Source: Methanoregulaceae archaeon (GTDB lineage: Archaea; Halobacteriota; Methanomicrobia; Methanomicrobiales; Methanospirillaceae). Taken from it: a DNA stretch of 64,000 bases. The notes below the pieces were generated by a model, which worked only from the letters and a program-made list of their open reading frames with translations, was not told the origin of the DNA and did not search any database. A program made the translations under genes and the position numbers. Positions 51,568 through 60,764 of the stretch are shown piece by piece. Numbering within the stretch: the stretch's first letter is position 1; every line of letters starts with the position of its first letter. The stretch lies in contig JACTUB010000015.1 in assembly GCA_015660885.1 (NCBI GenBank), positions 1 to 64,000 of the forward strand, given 5' to 3'.

Positions 51568-52515
51568 TTAATGGGGTTGATTTTTTCTCTTATGGCCATA
51601 TAATTTTCCATGGATAACAAGCGACGCCAGCCCGATTGCCACCGCAAACCAAAGTGTTGCTGCTCGGCAAAGCAGTGTAGCGGCAGTTGCATCGGCAGCA
51701 GGGATCCCCTGCCCGGCCAGCAGGAGGATCATGATTCCCTCTGTTGCACCCAGACCTCCGGGGAGCATAGCGAGGAAACCGGAGATAATCGAAAAAGCGT
51801 AAATAAATACCGAATCAAGTACGGTAATATGGTTGCCAGTACCAATTAACGCTACATACAGGCCGAGACTCTCAAAAAACCATGAAATAACAGAAAGCCC
51901 GGTCCCGATACCGAGAGGTTTACTCGCAGTTAACTGCCGGGTAGAGGAATAGAGCGAGTGAAGTGTCTCACGATATCTTTTCATGAGGGGAAACCGGCAA
52001 ATAATTTCCAGACATTTCATGGAAACCGGCTCATATTGGAAAGCGATTAACAACATGAGGAGGAGAGCAATCAGGGTAAGCGCTGGAATAATTCCGGACA
52101 CAAAAGCAGCTGAACCAATGACGACAAGAATTCCCATGCCAAGCAGATCAGTCAACCGTTCGACTGCCACAACGGGCGCGGTCCGGCTCACGGCTAATCC
52201 GTAGCGTTGCAACAGGTATGGTTTGATCAACTCTCCACTTTTAGCCGGTGTTATAGTCATTGAAAATCCGCTAAAAAAAATAAGGATGCTGGCTTTTAAC
52301 GGGATAGACACGTTCAGTACATGCAGGTAGTAATGCCATTTCACAAACCTTATGAGGTAATTGAGAGTGGCAAAAAAGAGCATCAGAAGAAAAAGCCCGA
52401 GGGGAAATGCACGTATAATCCCAAAAGCGTTACCTGCACCTGAAAGGATAATAAAGAGACCATAACAAAGAACCGTCGCAATAACGATGTGTATTACTGA
52501 TATCCGTTTTATAAT
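51568..52515 (-). CDS. Lysylphosphatidylglycerol-synthase-TM / flippase-like (UPF0104) membrane protein, proposed ATT start
   Basis: FVKWHYYLHVLNVSIPLKASILIFFSGFSMTITPAKSGELIKPYLL, LAMLPGGLGATEGIMILLL. Frame extends upstream of the track start (52383) through IIKRISVIHIVIATVLCYGLFIILSG to an ATT overlapping the PHP stop. Confidence 0.78.
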   Translation of the reverse strand: MIKRISVIHIVIATVLCYGLFIILSGAGNAFGIIRAFPLGLFLLMLFFATLNYLIRFVKWHYYLHVLNVSIPLKASILIFFSGFSMTITPAKSGELIKPYLLQRYGLAVSRTAPVVAVERLTDLLGMGILVVIGSAAFVSGIIPALTLIALLLMLLIAFQYEPVSMKCLEIICRFPLMKRYRETLHSLYSSTRQLTASKPLGIGTGLSVISWFFESLGLYVALIGTGNHITVLDSVFIYAFSIISGFLAMLPGGLGATEGIMILLLAGQGIPAADATAATLLCRAATLWFAVAIGLASLVIHGKLYGHKRKNQPH

Positions 52516-53183
52516 CGGGATGCTTTCACCGTCCTGACAATCTTCGAGATACCATGAACAAAGGGGAGCACTGGATGATAGTATATACGGGCTTGCTGGA
52601 GAACGCTGATCAACTCTTTCGGACCGTCAAAAAAAGGCAATTCAAGATAGGTCTTTCCCAGTTCGTAGAACGTGTGGGCATCAGAGCCACAGGAAACGGG
52701 TTTGTTGTGCAGCCGGGCATAGTTGACCGCTCGCAGGTTATCGTCAGGAATAAGATTTCGCGAATTGTATCCTTCGATAATATCCAGATCGGTAATATGT
52801 ATATCCATGACTTGTTTGTTCAGAACATGATGCCGGTACCGGTCAAAGGGGTGAGGAACAACTGCGAGCCCTCCCTGGTCATGAATTTGATCCATGGTCT
52901 CCCTGGCTGACATCCCGGGTGGAATCTCGGTGGAGAGAAATAAACCGACCAGCTCGCCATCCCGGGTTGAAATTTCCTCTCCATAAATTATCGGGAAGTC
53001 AGAATTATCCTGTTTTAACAGCCGTCCGAAATGAATACTTCCTTTCAGGGAATTGTGATCGCATATACAGGGAAGGATTCCGGTTTTTTTGAAGCTGCTG
53101 AAAATCCGATCAACGTCAAGAAGGGAATCCAGGGAAAATGCGGAATGCACATGCATATCCATTTTCAGGTGATCAGAGGACAT
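52509..53183 (-). CDS. PHP-domain metal-dependent phosphoesterase
   Basis: KMDMHVHSAFSLDS, CDHNSLKG, YGEEISTRDGELVGLFL, HPFDRYRH, CGSDAHTF. Confidence 0.9.
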   Translation of the reverse strand: MSSDHLKMDMHVHSAFSLDSLLDVDRIFSSFKKTGILPCICDHNSLKGSIHFGRLLKQDNSDFPIIYGEEISTRDGELVGLFLSTEIPPGMSARETMDQIHDQGGLAVVPHPFDRYRHHVLNKQVMDIHITDLDIIEGYNSRNLIPDDNLRAVNYARLHNKPVSCGSDAHTFYELGKTYLELPFFDGPKELISVLQQARIYYHPVLPFVHGISKIVRTVKASRL

Positions 53184-54072
53184 AAAGCGTTGTCACCACC
53201 ACACACACCCAGAGTATAAGGTTGGCAACGAACGCATGGTCTTTGAAAATATCGTCAGGATCAGACCCTTTGTGGAGGCTGGATGAGAGGAACAGTAAGA
53301 TCCCGTAGAGGACAAATGGTGTGCTAAGAAGGAAATCCTGATTTTTTATCACAATAATGGCATAAATTAAATAAACAATGAGGGCAACTGTCGCCGAAAT
53401 TATCACGAACGTGCGGAGTATGACCAGATCGTACTGGACCAGTACTTTCCGATGATTTATTGCATTCTCCATATTGGAAAGTTCTGAACTCCGTTTTGAA
53501 AAACCAAGCAGTAACGCGAGAATGAATGTCGCTACAAAGAGCCATGATGAAAGCTGAACCTTGACTGCAACGGCTCCGCCTAATACCCGTAATATGAAAA
53601 ACGCACCGATCGTCAGAACATCGATGATGAATAGGTGCTTCAGATAGATTGAATAGAGGATGTTGAGGAGGAAATAGCCGAGGATAATAAAGGCAAATGT
53701 GATGGGTAGGAACGAACAGATGGCAATAGCCGCAGCGGCAAATACCATTGCAATAGCCACAGCGACTCGTTTTGAGACCAGACCGGAAGCGATAGGACGG
53801 TTCTTTTTGGTCGGATGGTATGCATCGGCTGATGCATCACGGATATCATTGAAAATATACGTGCTGCTGGAAATTGTGCAGAATGCACAGAATGCAAGGA
53901 TTGCTGAAAATAAAGCGTCTGGATTTTTTAAAAGATTTGCGAAAACAATGGGGGTAAAAACAAGGATATTTTTATACCACTGTCTGACCCGGATAAGGCG
54001 GATGAATGAGGACCAGCTGATAGGAAACAGGTAATGAACCCCGGTTCTTTGTACGGTAACAGATGATGACAT
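53173..54072 (-). CDS. UbiA-family prenyltransferase, decaprenyl-phosphate phosphoribosyltransferase-like
   Basis: RLIRVRQWYKNILVFTPIVFA, YIFNDIRDASADAYHPTKKNRPIASG. Confidence 0.88.
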   Translation of the reverse strand: MSSSVTVQRTGVHYLFPISWSSFIRLIRVRQWYKNILVFTPIVFANLLKNPDALFSAILAFCAFCTISSSTYIFNDIRDASADAYHPTKKNRPIASGLVSKRVAVAIAMVFAAAAIAICSFLPITFAFIILGYFLLNILYSIYLKHLFIIDVLTIGAFFILRVLGGAVAVKVQLSSWLFVATFILALLLGFSKRSSELSNMENAINHRKVLVQYDLVILRTFVIISATVALIVYLIYAIIVIKNQDFLLSTPFVLYGILLFLSSSLHKGSDPDDIFKDHAFVANLILWVCVVVTTLYVL

Positions 54073-54462
54073 TTAAGATTTCACTCCGTTAACATCCTGA
54101 CCCCGTACCTCGTCGTATATGATGGGAAAATGTTCGCGTCGCCACGGTGGTAAACCCCGCAGGATAAGATCGCGTAATAAAACATCCCCAAGCACGCATC
54201 CCTTCAGGTAACCAGATTTTTACGTTTCATACTTTGCCATTGGCTTTTATATAGGCCATAGTGCAAGTATAGAACTAGAAAAAGCTCATTGTTGCTGTGG
54301 ATTTTGTGCCATTCGATAATGGTGGGTTTTTACAAGATACAGGTCGCACCACCGCAACACACAATAATACCGTGTAATCATATTTTTTAAGATACGACGG
54401 CCAGTTTAGTCCACCTGACCCGGAACGAATTCTTATCATCAGGAACATCCAGAAACAATTCC

Positions 54463-54831
54463 ATGAAACGGGATCTCCTTGTTGTGCTCGTCATACTCGT
54501 CTGTGTTCTCAGCCTGGTTGCGACCTCCACAGTCTGTGCAGCGGATGCCGTCACGGTAAAAGGGGTCCGGTGGGATATCTCCGATATCATCGTCCTTTCC
54601 ACTACCGTCCTTGCTACGGCCCTTGGCATTATCAGCTTCATCGGGTACAGAAGAGACGGGAGAACCAAGGTCCTGCTGGTCACGGGGGCCTTCCTGCTTT
54701 TTGCCCTGAGGGGTGTTTTTATCCTCAGCGGTGATCCGTTCACCCTCCGGGAGCCACTCTTCGATATCGTTGCAAACCTGCTGGACTTTGGTGTTCTTGC
54801 ATGTTTCTTTTTCGGTATGACCATGAAGTGA
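54463..54831 (+). CDS. Small membrane protein (122 aa)
   Basis: Signal/TM segments; directly upstream of the winged-helix regulator. Confidence 0.65.
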   Translation: MKRDLLVVLVILVCVLSLVATSTVCAADAVTVKGVRWDISDIIVLSTTVLATALGIISFIGYRRDGRTKVLLVTGAFLLFALRGVFILSGDPFTLREPLFDIVANLLDFGVLACFFFGMTMK

Positions 54832-54838
54832 TACCCTC

Positions 54839-55372
54839 ATGGACCATTCGCGAAAAAGCCATATTGATATACTTGATCTGGAATCGCGGAGAAAAATCTA
54901 CGATCTGGTGAAGCAGTATGCAGGGTGTTACATGCGGGAGATCCAGCGTGCGTCCGGCATGTCGTTTGGCACGGTCTCTTACCATCTTTCATACTTGCAG
55001 AAACACCGTCTCATCAGAGGTGAGCATGACGGTAACCACCTGCGGTATTTTCCCCTTACAACGGAAATTCATGACGAGAGGATCCTCGCGTTGCTGCGGC
55101 AGCGACCCGTCCGGAATATCCTCCTTTCCATCATGGCGCACGAGGGCTGCAGTCACCAGGATATTGCCTCCTCGGTCCATCTTTCGCCATCGACGACAAC
55201 ATGGCACCTGAAAAAACTGCTCGAAAGCGATATAATCCGTTCGGAAAAACGGGGCAAGTATAATGCCTATCTTCTCAATGTCCCGAAAGAGTCCATCATG
55301 AATCTCCTGATCATGTTTCGGGAAAGTTTCCTTGACAGCCTTGTGGACGGCTTCCTTGAGCTGTGGGAATGA
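54839..55372 (+). CDS. Winged-helix transcriptional regulator with two wHTH repeats
   Basis: MREIQRASGMSFGTVSYHLSYLQKHRLIRGE and CSHQDIASSVHLSPSTTTWHLKKLLESDIIRSE. Confidence 0.85.
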   Translation: MDHSRKSHIDILDLESRRKIYDLVKQYAGCYMREIQRASGMSFGTVSYHLSYLQKHRLIRGEHDGNHLRYFPLTTEIHDERILALLRQRPVRNILLSIMAHEGCSHQDIASSVHLSPSTTTWHLKKLLESDIIRSEKRGKYNAYLLNVPKESIMNLLIMFRESFLDSLVDGFLELWE

Positions 55373-55558
55373 CATTTTTTGGGAGTGATAAAATCACCGT
55401 CGCCGCACTCAAAACTGAAAAACAGGAAGGGGAAGATCCGATGAAATGTGAGCTAGTAACAATTGAAATAAATTGAAAAAATAATCTATATATCGGTTTA
55501 TCGTAAATTTCAGAAAAAATTTATTGGAATCAAGTTTGTTAAGAATGGGGAGATAAAT

Positions 55559-56245
55559 ATTCTTCAAAAACCTATCTCTACATTATTATTCGACATGGAT
55601 AACACTCTTTTTGACCTTGTTGAAGCACAGATTGCTGCCTGCCAGGCCGTGGTAAAACATCTGGGTCAGAATGACGGGGAGAATTTGTTCTCATATTTTT
55701 TGACACCCACCCATGGGTTCGAGTCTCATGAAAATATCCGCCAGTACATGGAAGAACGAAACATCCCCGTTAATGGTGTCTACCGATCTGCCTGTCAGGT
55801 ATATGAGAAGGTAAAACTCCGGAACATTTTCCCCTATGCGGGAGTTCCCGGAACACTTCAGTCACTCCACGAGCAAGGGTATCATATGGGAATTGTAACC
55901 GATGCACATTCCCGGGATGCGATGCTCCGTCTGGAAAAGACCGGATTATTGCCCTTTTTCTGTTGCATAGTCAGTTTTGACAGGGTAAGGGTAAAAAAAC
56001 CTGCACCTGAGCCGTTCCTCTTCGCGCTTGAAATGATGAAGGCGCATTCCGGTGAAGCAGTCCTGATTGGCGATAGTCCCCGCAGAGATATCGAACCCTG
56101 CCGGTCTCTTGGCATTAAGACCGTGTATGCCCGCTATGGGGACCGGTTCTCGCATGATCACAGCAATGTGCCTGCGGATTTCGTCATTGATGCAATGGGA
56201 GAATTGCCGGATATTCTTCTCGGGCTTGAGAAAAAAACCGGATAA
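55559..56245 (+). CDS. HAD-superfamily hydrolase, proposed ATT start
   Basis: STLLFDMDNTLFD motif I, GIVTDAHSRDAM, VKKPAPEPFLFALEMM, VLIGDSPRRDIEPCRSLGIKTVYARYG. Track start 55595 would remove the nucleophilic Asp; GGGGAG lies 6 nt before ATT 55559. Confidence 0.82.
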   Translation: MLQKPISTLLFDMDNTLFDLVEAQIAACQAVVKHLGQNDGENLFSYFLTPTHGFESHENIRQYMEERNIPVNGVYRSACQVYEKVKLRNIFPYAGVPGTLQSLHEQGYHMGIVTDAHSRDAMLRLEKTGLLPFFCCIVSFDRVRVKKPAPEPFLFALEMMKAHSGEAVLIGDSPRRDIEPCRSLGIKTVYARYGDRFSHDHSNVPADFVIDAMGELPDILLGLEKKTG

Positions 56246-56360
56246 TTCTCTATTATAATTACGGGAAATCTGAAAAAAGAGTAAAATTTTGACGCGATGG
56301 GAAGATTTCCATGACAGAACCACCAAAACTTAAAAAGAGAAAAAGATACAATAAAAAAAT

Positions 56361-56903
56361 ATGATTGTTCCGACAAGGATTTTTTTCACTAAGGGAGTGG
56401 GGGTCCACAAAGATCGCCTTGCATCCTTTGAGCTCGCCTTGAGAAAGGCCGGAATCGAAAAATGTAACCTTGTATACGTTTCCAGTATTTTTCCACCGAA
56501 CTGCAGGCAAATCTCAAGATCTGAGGGATTAAAATTACTGATGCCCGGTGGAATCACATTTTGTGTAATGGCAAGGAACGACACGAATGAGCCTAACCGG
56601 CTCGTATCATCTGCAATCGGACTTGCACTTCCCAAGGATATTGAGGAATACGGGTATCTGTCCGAACACCATGCCCATGGCGAGACCCAGGAAAAGACCG
56701 GTGAATATGCTGAAGATCTTGCGGCAACGATGCTTGCGACTACGCTGGGGATAGAATTCGATGTAAACCTTGCATGGCAGGAACGTGAACAGATCTATAA
56801 AGCGAGCGGAAAGATCATCAAGACAAAGCATGTGTGCCAGTCAGCGGAAGGCGATAAGAACGGGCTCTGGAGCACCGTTATTGCGGCGGCGGTTTTTTTA
56901 TAA
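56361..56903 (+). CDS. pdaD: Pyruvoyl-dependent arginine decarboxylase
   Basis: [43 protein letters not shown] (SS cleavage site). Confidence 0.95.
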   Translation: MIVPTRIFFTKGVGVHKDRLASFELALRKAGIEKCNLVYVSSIFPPNCRQISRSEGLKLLMPGGITFCVMARNDTNEPNRLVSSAIGLALPKDIEEYGYLSEHHAHGETQEKTGEYAEDLAATMLATTLGIEFDVNLAWQEREQIYKASGKIIKTKHVCQSAEGDKNGLWSTVIAAAVFL

Positions 56904-56909
56904 ATAGAT

Positions 56910-56930
56910 AAGATAACGGCTCTGTAGAAA
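56910..56930 (+). repeat. IS-end remnant: 8-bp AAGATAAC + GGCTCTGTAGAAA
   Basis: 21-bp exact match to 58384-58404. Confidence 0.8.
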
Positions 56931-57057
56931 ATCTTAACCGCGATAAGATCAGAAAATAACATCACTTTTTAAGATATCAATATTGATGAAGCAAGATGTG
57001 AAAGCGAAGAAATTATTTAGGTTGATTGTCCTACATCCAATTCATGGTCGTGATTAG

Positions 57058-57240
57058 ATGAAAATTAACTGGGATTTGCACATCGGGTTTTGGTTAGGTA
57101 TCGCGGTAATGACCCTAATTAGTATTGCAAGAACCGCTCTTCATCAGACTCTATATCAATATGATTGGTACATTTTAGCTCTTTCAATAATTGTGCTAAT
57201 CGTAGTATTGACTTTAAGAAACCGTTCGATAAAACGCTAA
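57058..57240 (+). CDS. Small two-TM membrane protein (60 aa) inside the IS-end cluster
   Basis: Two hydrophobic segments + basic tail NRSIKR. Confidence 0.45.
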   Translation: MKINWDLHIGFWLGIAVMTLISIARTALHQTLYQYDWYILALSIIVLIVVLTLRNRSIKR

Positions 57241-57376
57241 TTTTTCCATCTCCCGATTTTTGACAGATTTTCCAAGGTTATCTACCTCCAGAAGACTTTA
57301 CAGAACCAACAAAAGTATCGAAATTTTTAGTATTGTCAAATGAATGAAGGAGCTGGATAAATTGGTCCGTAGAAAC

Positions 57377-58383
57377 GGCTCTGTAGAGAAGATATCTTTT
57401 CCGAAGTAACAACTGACCACAAAAGCTAAGGTACGGTGTCTCCTTACCTTGTTATGCGAATAACGAGCGAGAAGGCAACATAATGTCAGCAAACCGGTAT
57501 ATCAGGTTTGTTGAATTGTCTTCCGGGTTAATCAGAGATTCCAGAATCCCTCTATTTTCATCCAAATTCTCAAAACGGACCTACACTCAGCACCAGTTAC
57601 TCATTCTTCTTCTCCTGAAAGAGTACCTGTCCGAAGATTACCGGGACACGATAGAACTTACTGAAATCATGGAATCACTTCAAGAGAAGATTCACCTCGA
57701 TGAGGTTCCCCATTTCACGACGATCCATAAATTCTGTCAACGGATTCGATCCTCGACATTCACTCGGCTACTCAACAGGCTTATTAAACAGTTCTACGAC
57801 TGGGGTGAGAAGATCTCTTGTACTGCGATCGATTCGTCAGGTTTTACCAGCTCCTATGCTAGTTCATATTATTCCTGGAGAACCGGAAAAACACGAAAAC
57901 GATTCCTGAAAACCTCTATCTCAGTCGATACTGATCGACAGTTCGTTACCGGGTTCAAGATCTCTCAGCAACCGGTCCATGATATCCCTCATGCAGAAAA
58001 ACTCCTCCTTCAATGTAACAAAACGAGAAAATCTGAAACCTATATCCTCGATAAAGGATATGATTCGGAAGATATTCACAGACTGATTCGAGATGATTTG
58101 AACGCTTATTCGCTTATCCCTGTCAGAAACAGAAAACGAAAACGGATATTCGGCGTCTATCGTCGAGAACTCGCCAGATCTTTCGACCAAGCCCGGTATC
58201 ACCAACGAAACAAGGTCGAAACGGTATTCTCCGTCATTAAAAGAAAGTTCGGCGAAGCTTTGAAAGCCAGAAAATTCCAAGAACAGATCAAAGAACTCAA
58301 AATCAAATTGATCCTCTACAACATCTCGAAAATTATTCTCACGGTTTTTATTCGGATCTATTACTGAGGAATTCTACAGAGCC
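57377..58383 (+). mobile_element. IS5-family-like insertion sequence, ~1007 bp
   Basis: Perfect 11-bp terminal inverted repeats GGCTCTGTAGA...TCTACAGAGCC flanking a full-length DDE transposase. Confidence 0.85.
57483..58367 (+). CDS. IS5/IS4-type DDE transposase
   Basis: [43 protein letters not shown] (Y-R-E-K signature). Confidence 0.9.
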   Translation: MSANRYIRFVELSSGLIRDSRIPLFSSKFSKRTYTQHQLLILLLLKEYLSEDYRDTIELTEIMESLQEKIHLDEVPHFTTIHKFCQRIRSSTFTRLLNRLIKQFYDWGEKISCTAIDSSGFTSSYASSYYSWRTGKTRKRFLKTSISVDTDRQFVTGFKISQQPVHDIPHAEKLLLQCNKTRKSETYILDKGYDSEDIHRLIRDDLNAYSLIPVRNRKRKRIFGVYRRELARSFDQARYHQRNKVETVFSVIKRKFGEALKARKFQEQIKELKIKLILYNISKIILTVFIRIYY

Positions 58384-58391
58384 AAGATAAC

Positions 58392-58830
58392 GGCTCTGTA
58401 GAAACCCTACGTTCTCTGAAGAAAAATAGTAATAGATAGATCTAAAGCACGGCGTCTCCTAACCTCGTGGCGAGGGACGCTTAAAATTGTGGATATAATC
58501 ATTTTAATTTGATCCTTGCATTCGTCAGGAGTATGTCATGCCTAGAACTCTGGTTCTATACCATACCGAGAGTCCGCTCGCGATGGCAAAAAGAATGACG
58601 ATAACGATAGTGAGGGCGGGTTGACTGTCAGGATGCACCACCATATTGAGGTATATAACCAGTCCCTCCAGAAGCGAAAGTCCGACTACCATCAAAATTA
58701 AGCTATGCTTCTTTTGCATCATGCTATCTTCAAATTACAATCTATACTCTAATAAAAGGTAGGGATACACCGTACTTTAGCTTTTTTGGTCAGTTGTTTA
58801 TTTCGGAGAACATAGGATTTCTACAGAGTC
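58392..58830. mobile_element. Non-autonomous (MITE-like) relative of the IS, ~439 bp
   Basis: Ends GGCTCTGTAGAAA / TTTCTACAGAGTC; AAGATAAC on both sides (58384-58391, 58831-58838); subterminal ~90 bp resembles the IS left end on both sides in inverted orientation. Confidence 0.7.
58525..58722 (-). CDS. Small two-TM membrane protein (65 aa) inside the MITE-like element
   Basis: MMQKKHSLILMVVGLSLLEGLVIYLNMVVHPDSQPALTIVIVILFAIASGLSVWYRTRVLGMTYS. Confidence 0.5.
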   Translation of the reverse strand: MMQKKHSLILMVVGLSLLEGLVIYLNMVVHPDSQPALTIVIVILFAIASGLSVWYRTRVLGMTYS

Positions 58831-58913
58831 AAGATAACAGGAAAGGGAAATAATATATTCTTTTTTTTAAATATCTCTTCCCCCGCCGTGATTCGGCTAC
58901 AATGATGTGGAGG

Positions 58914-59687
58914 CTATTTTGTTTTTACGTCGCTTCCGTATGCAATATACCGGATTTTCCTGGCAAGATCCAGCACAGCAACCCGGGCCGGGCTATCCGC
59001 CGGAATCTGTGAAACCGGGGTGGCTGCAAGGTCTGCTGCTTCAACCAGTGGATCATCGGGAATAATAGCAATCGGTATATCATTGCCAATATCAACCGGC
59101 GCAGTACCGGATTTGAACCTGTTGAAAACTATGTGGATGCGTTCCGGTTCGAGTCCCAGCTGCGTTGCTATCTCCCGTATACGGGTAATTGTCCGCAATC
59201 CTCTGGCACCAGGATCACTCACGATAAGGAGCATATCCGGTTTCCCGAGCGTTCCCCTGCTTATGTGCTCCATACCGGCCTCTGTATCGATCACGATAAA
59301 CCGGTAATCACCCTCAAGCTGGAGCATGCATTCTGATAACAAATCATTGGCAAAACAATAGCATCCGCTTCCCTCCGGCCGACCCATCGCCACGAGATCA
59401 AAACCGTTGGCTTCGACCAGAGCCTGACGGAACCGGAACCTGATAAAATCATGGCGATTCATGCCCGGCGGGATGTGACGGGTAAAAGCTTCTTCCCGCA
59501 TGGACCCCAGTGATTCATGGACAGTTACTCCGAGTGCTTCATGCAGGTTGGCATTCGGGTCGGCATCGACTGCGAGAACAGGAATTTCTGCCAGGTCGAT
59601 AAACGAACGAATAAGAAGGGAACTGACTGTTGTCTTGCCGGTCCCCCCTTTTCCTGAGATTGCAATGGTGAACGGATGTTTTTGCAT
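58914..59687 (-). CDS. CooC-like P-loop ATPase (CODH/corrinoid-protein nickel/maturation type)
   Basis: IAISGKGGTGKTTVSSLL, VDADPNANLHEALG, IVIDTEAGMEHISRGT. Confidence 0.9.
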   Translation of the reverse strand: MQKHPFTIAISGKGGTGKTTVSSLLIRSFIDLAEIPVLAVDADPNANLHEALGVTVHESLGSMREEAFTRHIPPGMNRHDFIRFRFRQALVEANGFDLVAMGRPEGSGCYCFANDLLSECMLQLEGDYRFIVIDTEAGMEHISRGTLGKPDMLLIVSDPGARGLRTITRIREIATQLGLEPERIHIVFNRFKSGTAPVDIGNDIPIAIIPDDPLVEAADLAATPVSQIPADSPARVAVLDLARKIRYIAYGSDVKTK

Positions 59688-59719
59688 GAACCAGTCCTTT
59701 GTTTAATCCTGACACCTTA

Positions 59720-60760
59720 TCATAGACCCGGTGCTTTTTCCCGGATGCGCCGTGAGATTTCCGCGGCGGTTTGCATTATCGCAACAGCACCTTTTCGGTC
59801 AGCAAACCGGATCCCGCAACTGGGCGTGATGAGGGACTGGGCATCAAAAAGATGTTCCGGCATGCGGGAACAGAGTTGGGTCCTGATAGTAAGATATCGT
59901 TCATAGAGCAGGTCGGTAGTCTCCGTTGCAAATATTCTGTATTCTGCCGGGACAACTCCCCACGCAACAACCCCTCCCCGCTCCATATAGGTAGCTATAG
60001 CATCTGAATACAACAGGAACTCTTTTGCTGTGGCGTAAGCATCAATGGAAACGATTGAAGGCAGGAGGTCCATGACAAATTCCCAGTCCGTATTCGAGCA
60101 GCAGTGGATGCCGAGCCCCCCCTGGACCAGCGCCGCAATATCCTCCCAGCCGGATCTTACCATTTCCTGGTTAACCGGCACCACCGATGATCCCAATGAA
60201 GCAAGATATGGTTCATTCAAAACGACGACTGTTTCTGCAACACCGGTCTTTTCTCTCATTTCCACCTCGCACCACCGTGCCTTGAGCGCGATCATCTTCG
60301 AAAGCACATCGGCAAGTTGTGCATCATAGTAAATCGGGCGCTTGTCTGCGTCGACTACCTGCATGCCAAACGTGACCGGTCCCGTAACCTGGCATTTCAA
60401 CAATTTCGCATGGGATATGTCATGGGACATCATTTCGATGAAACAGGACGCATATTCCTTGTGGAGTCCGTAGGGAATATAGTTGCCCTCCACATAATCC
60501 CTGTATACCTGTTCCATCGCTGCAGTATGATCCGTTGCACTGTCATAGAGGAGCCGGTCGTCCCTGATGAGCCGTCCCGGCATCTGCTCCGAGTCATTAA
60601 AGACAATACTTTCCAGTTGTCCCCGGTCCGGAAGAGTTGGCACGTAAGGGAACCGGGGGAATATTGCCAGGACATCGTTACATGCCTCTTTAGGATCGGT
60701 ATGGGGAAGCGCGCCGACTCCTGTCGCAAGAGAATGCGGTGAAGGAATCATCTTTGCCAT
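59720..60760 (-). CDS. Core MetE-like / UROD-superfamily methyltransferase (catalytic-domain-only methionine synthase-like)
   Basis: ATGVGALPHTDPKEACNDVL, KCQVTGPVTFGMQ, VVVLNEPYLASLGSS, GIHCCSNTDW and late TPSCGI zinc-ligand-type motifs. Confidence 0.82.
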   Translation of the reverse strand: MAKMIPSPHSLATGVGALPHTDPKEACNDVLAIFPRFPYVPTLPDRGQLESIVFNDSEQMPGRLIRDDRLLYDSATDHTAAMEQVYRDYVEGNYIPYGLHKEYASCFIEMMSHDISHAKLLKCQVTGPVTFGMQVVDADKRPIYYDAQLADVLSKMIALKARWCEVEMREKTGVAETVVVLNEPYLASLGSSVVPVNQEMVRSGWEDIAALVQGGLGIHCCSNTDWEFVMDLLPSIVSIDAYATAKEFLLYSDAIATYMERGGVVAWGVVPAEYRIFATETTDLLYERYLTIRTQLCSRMPEHLFDAQSLITPSCGIRFADRKGAVAIMQTAAEISRRIREKAPGL

Positions 60761-60764
60761 CTGG

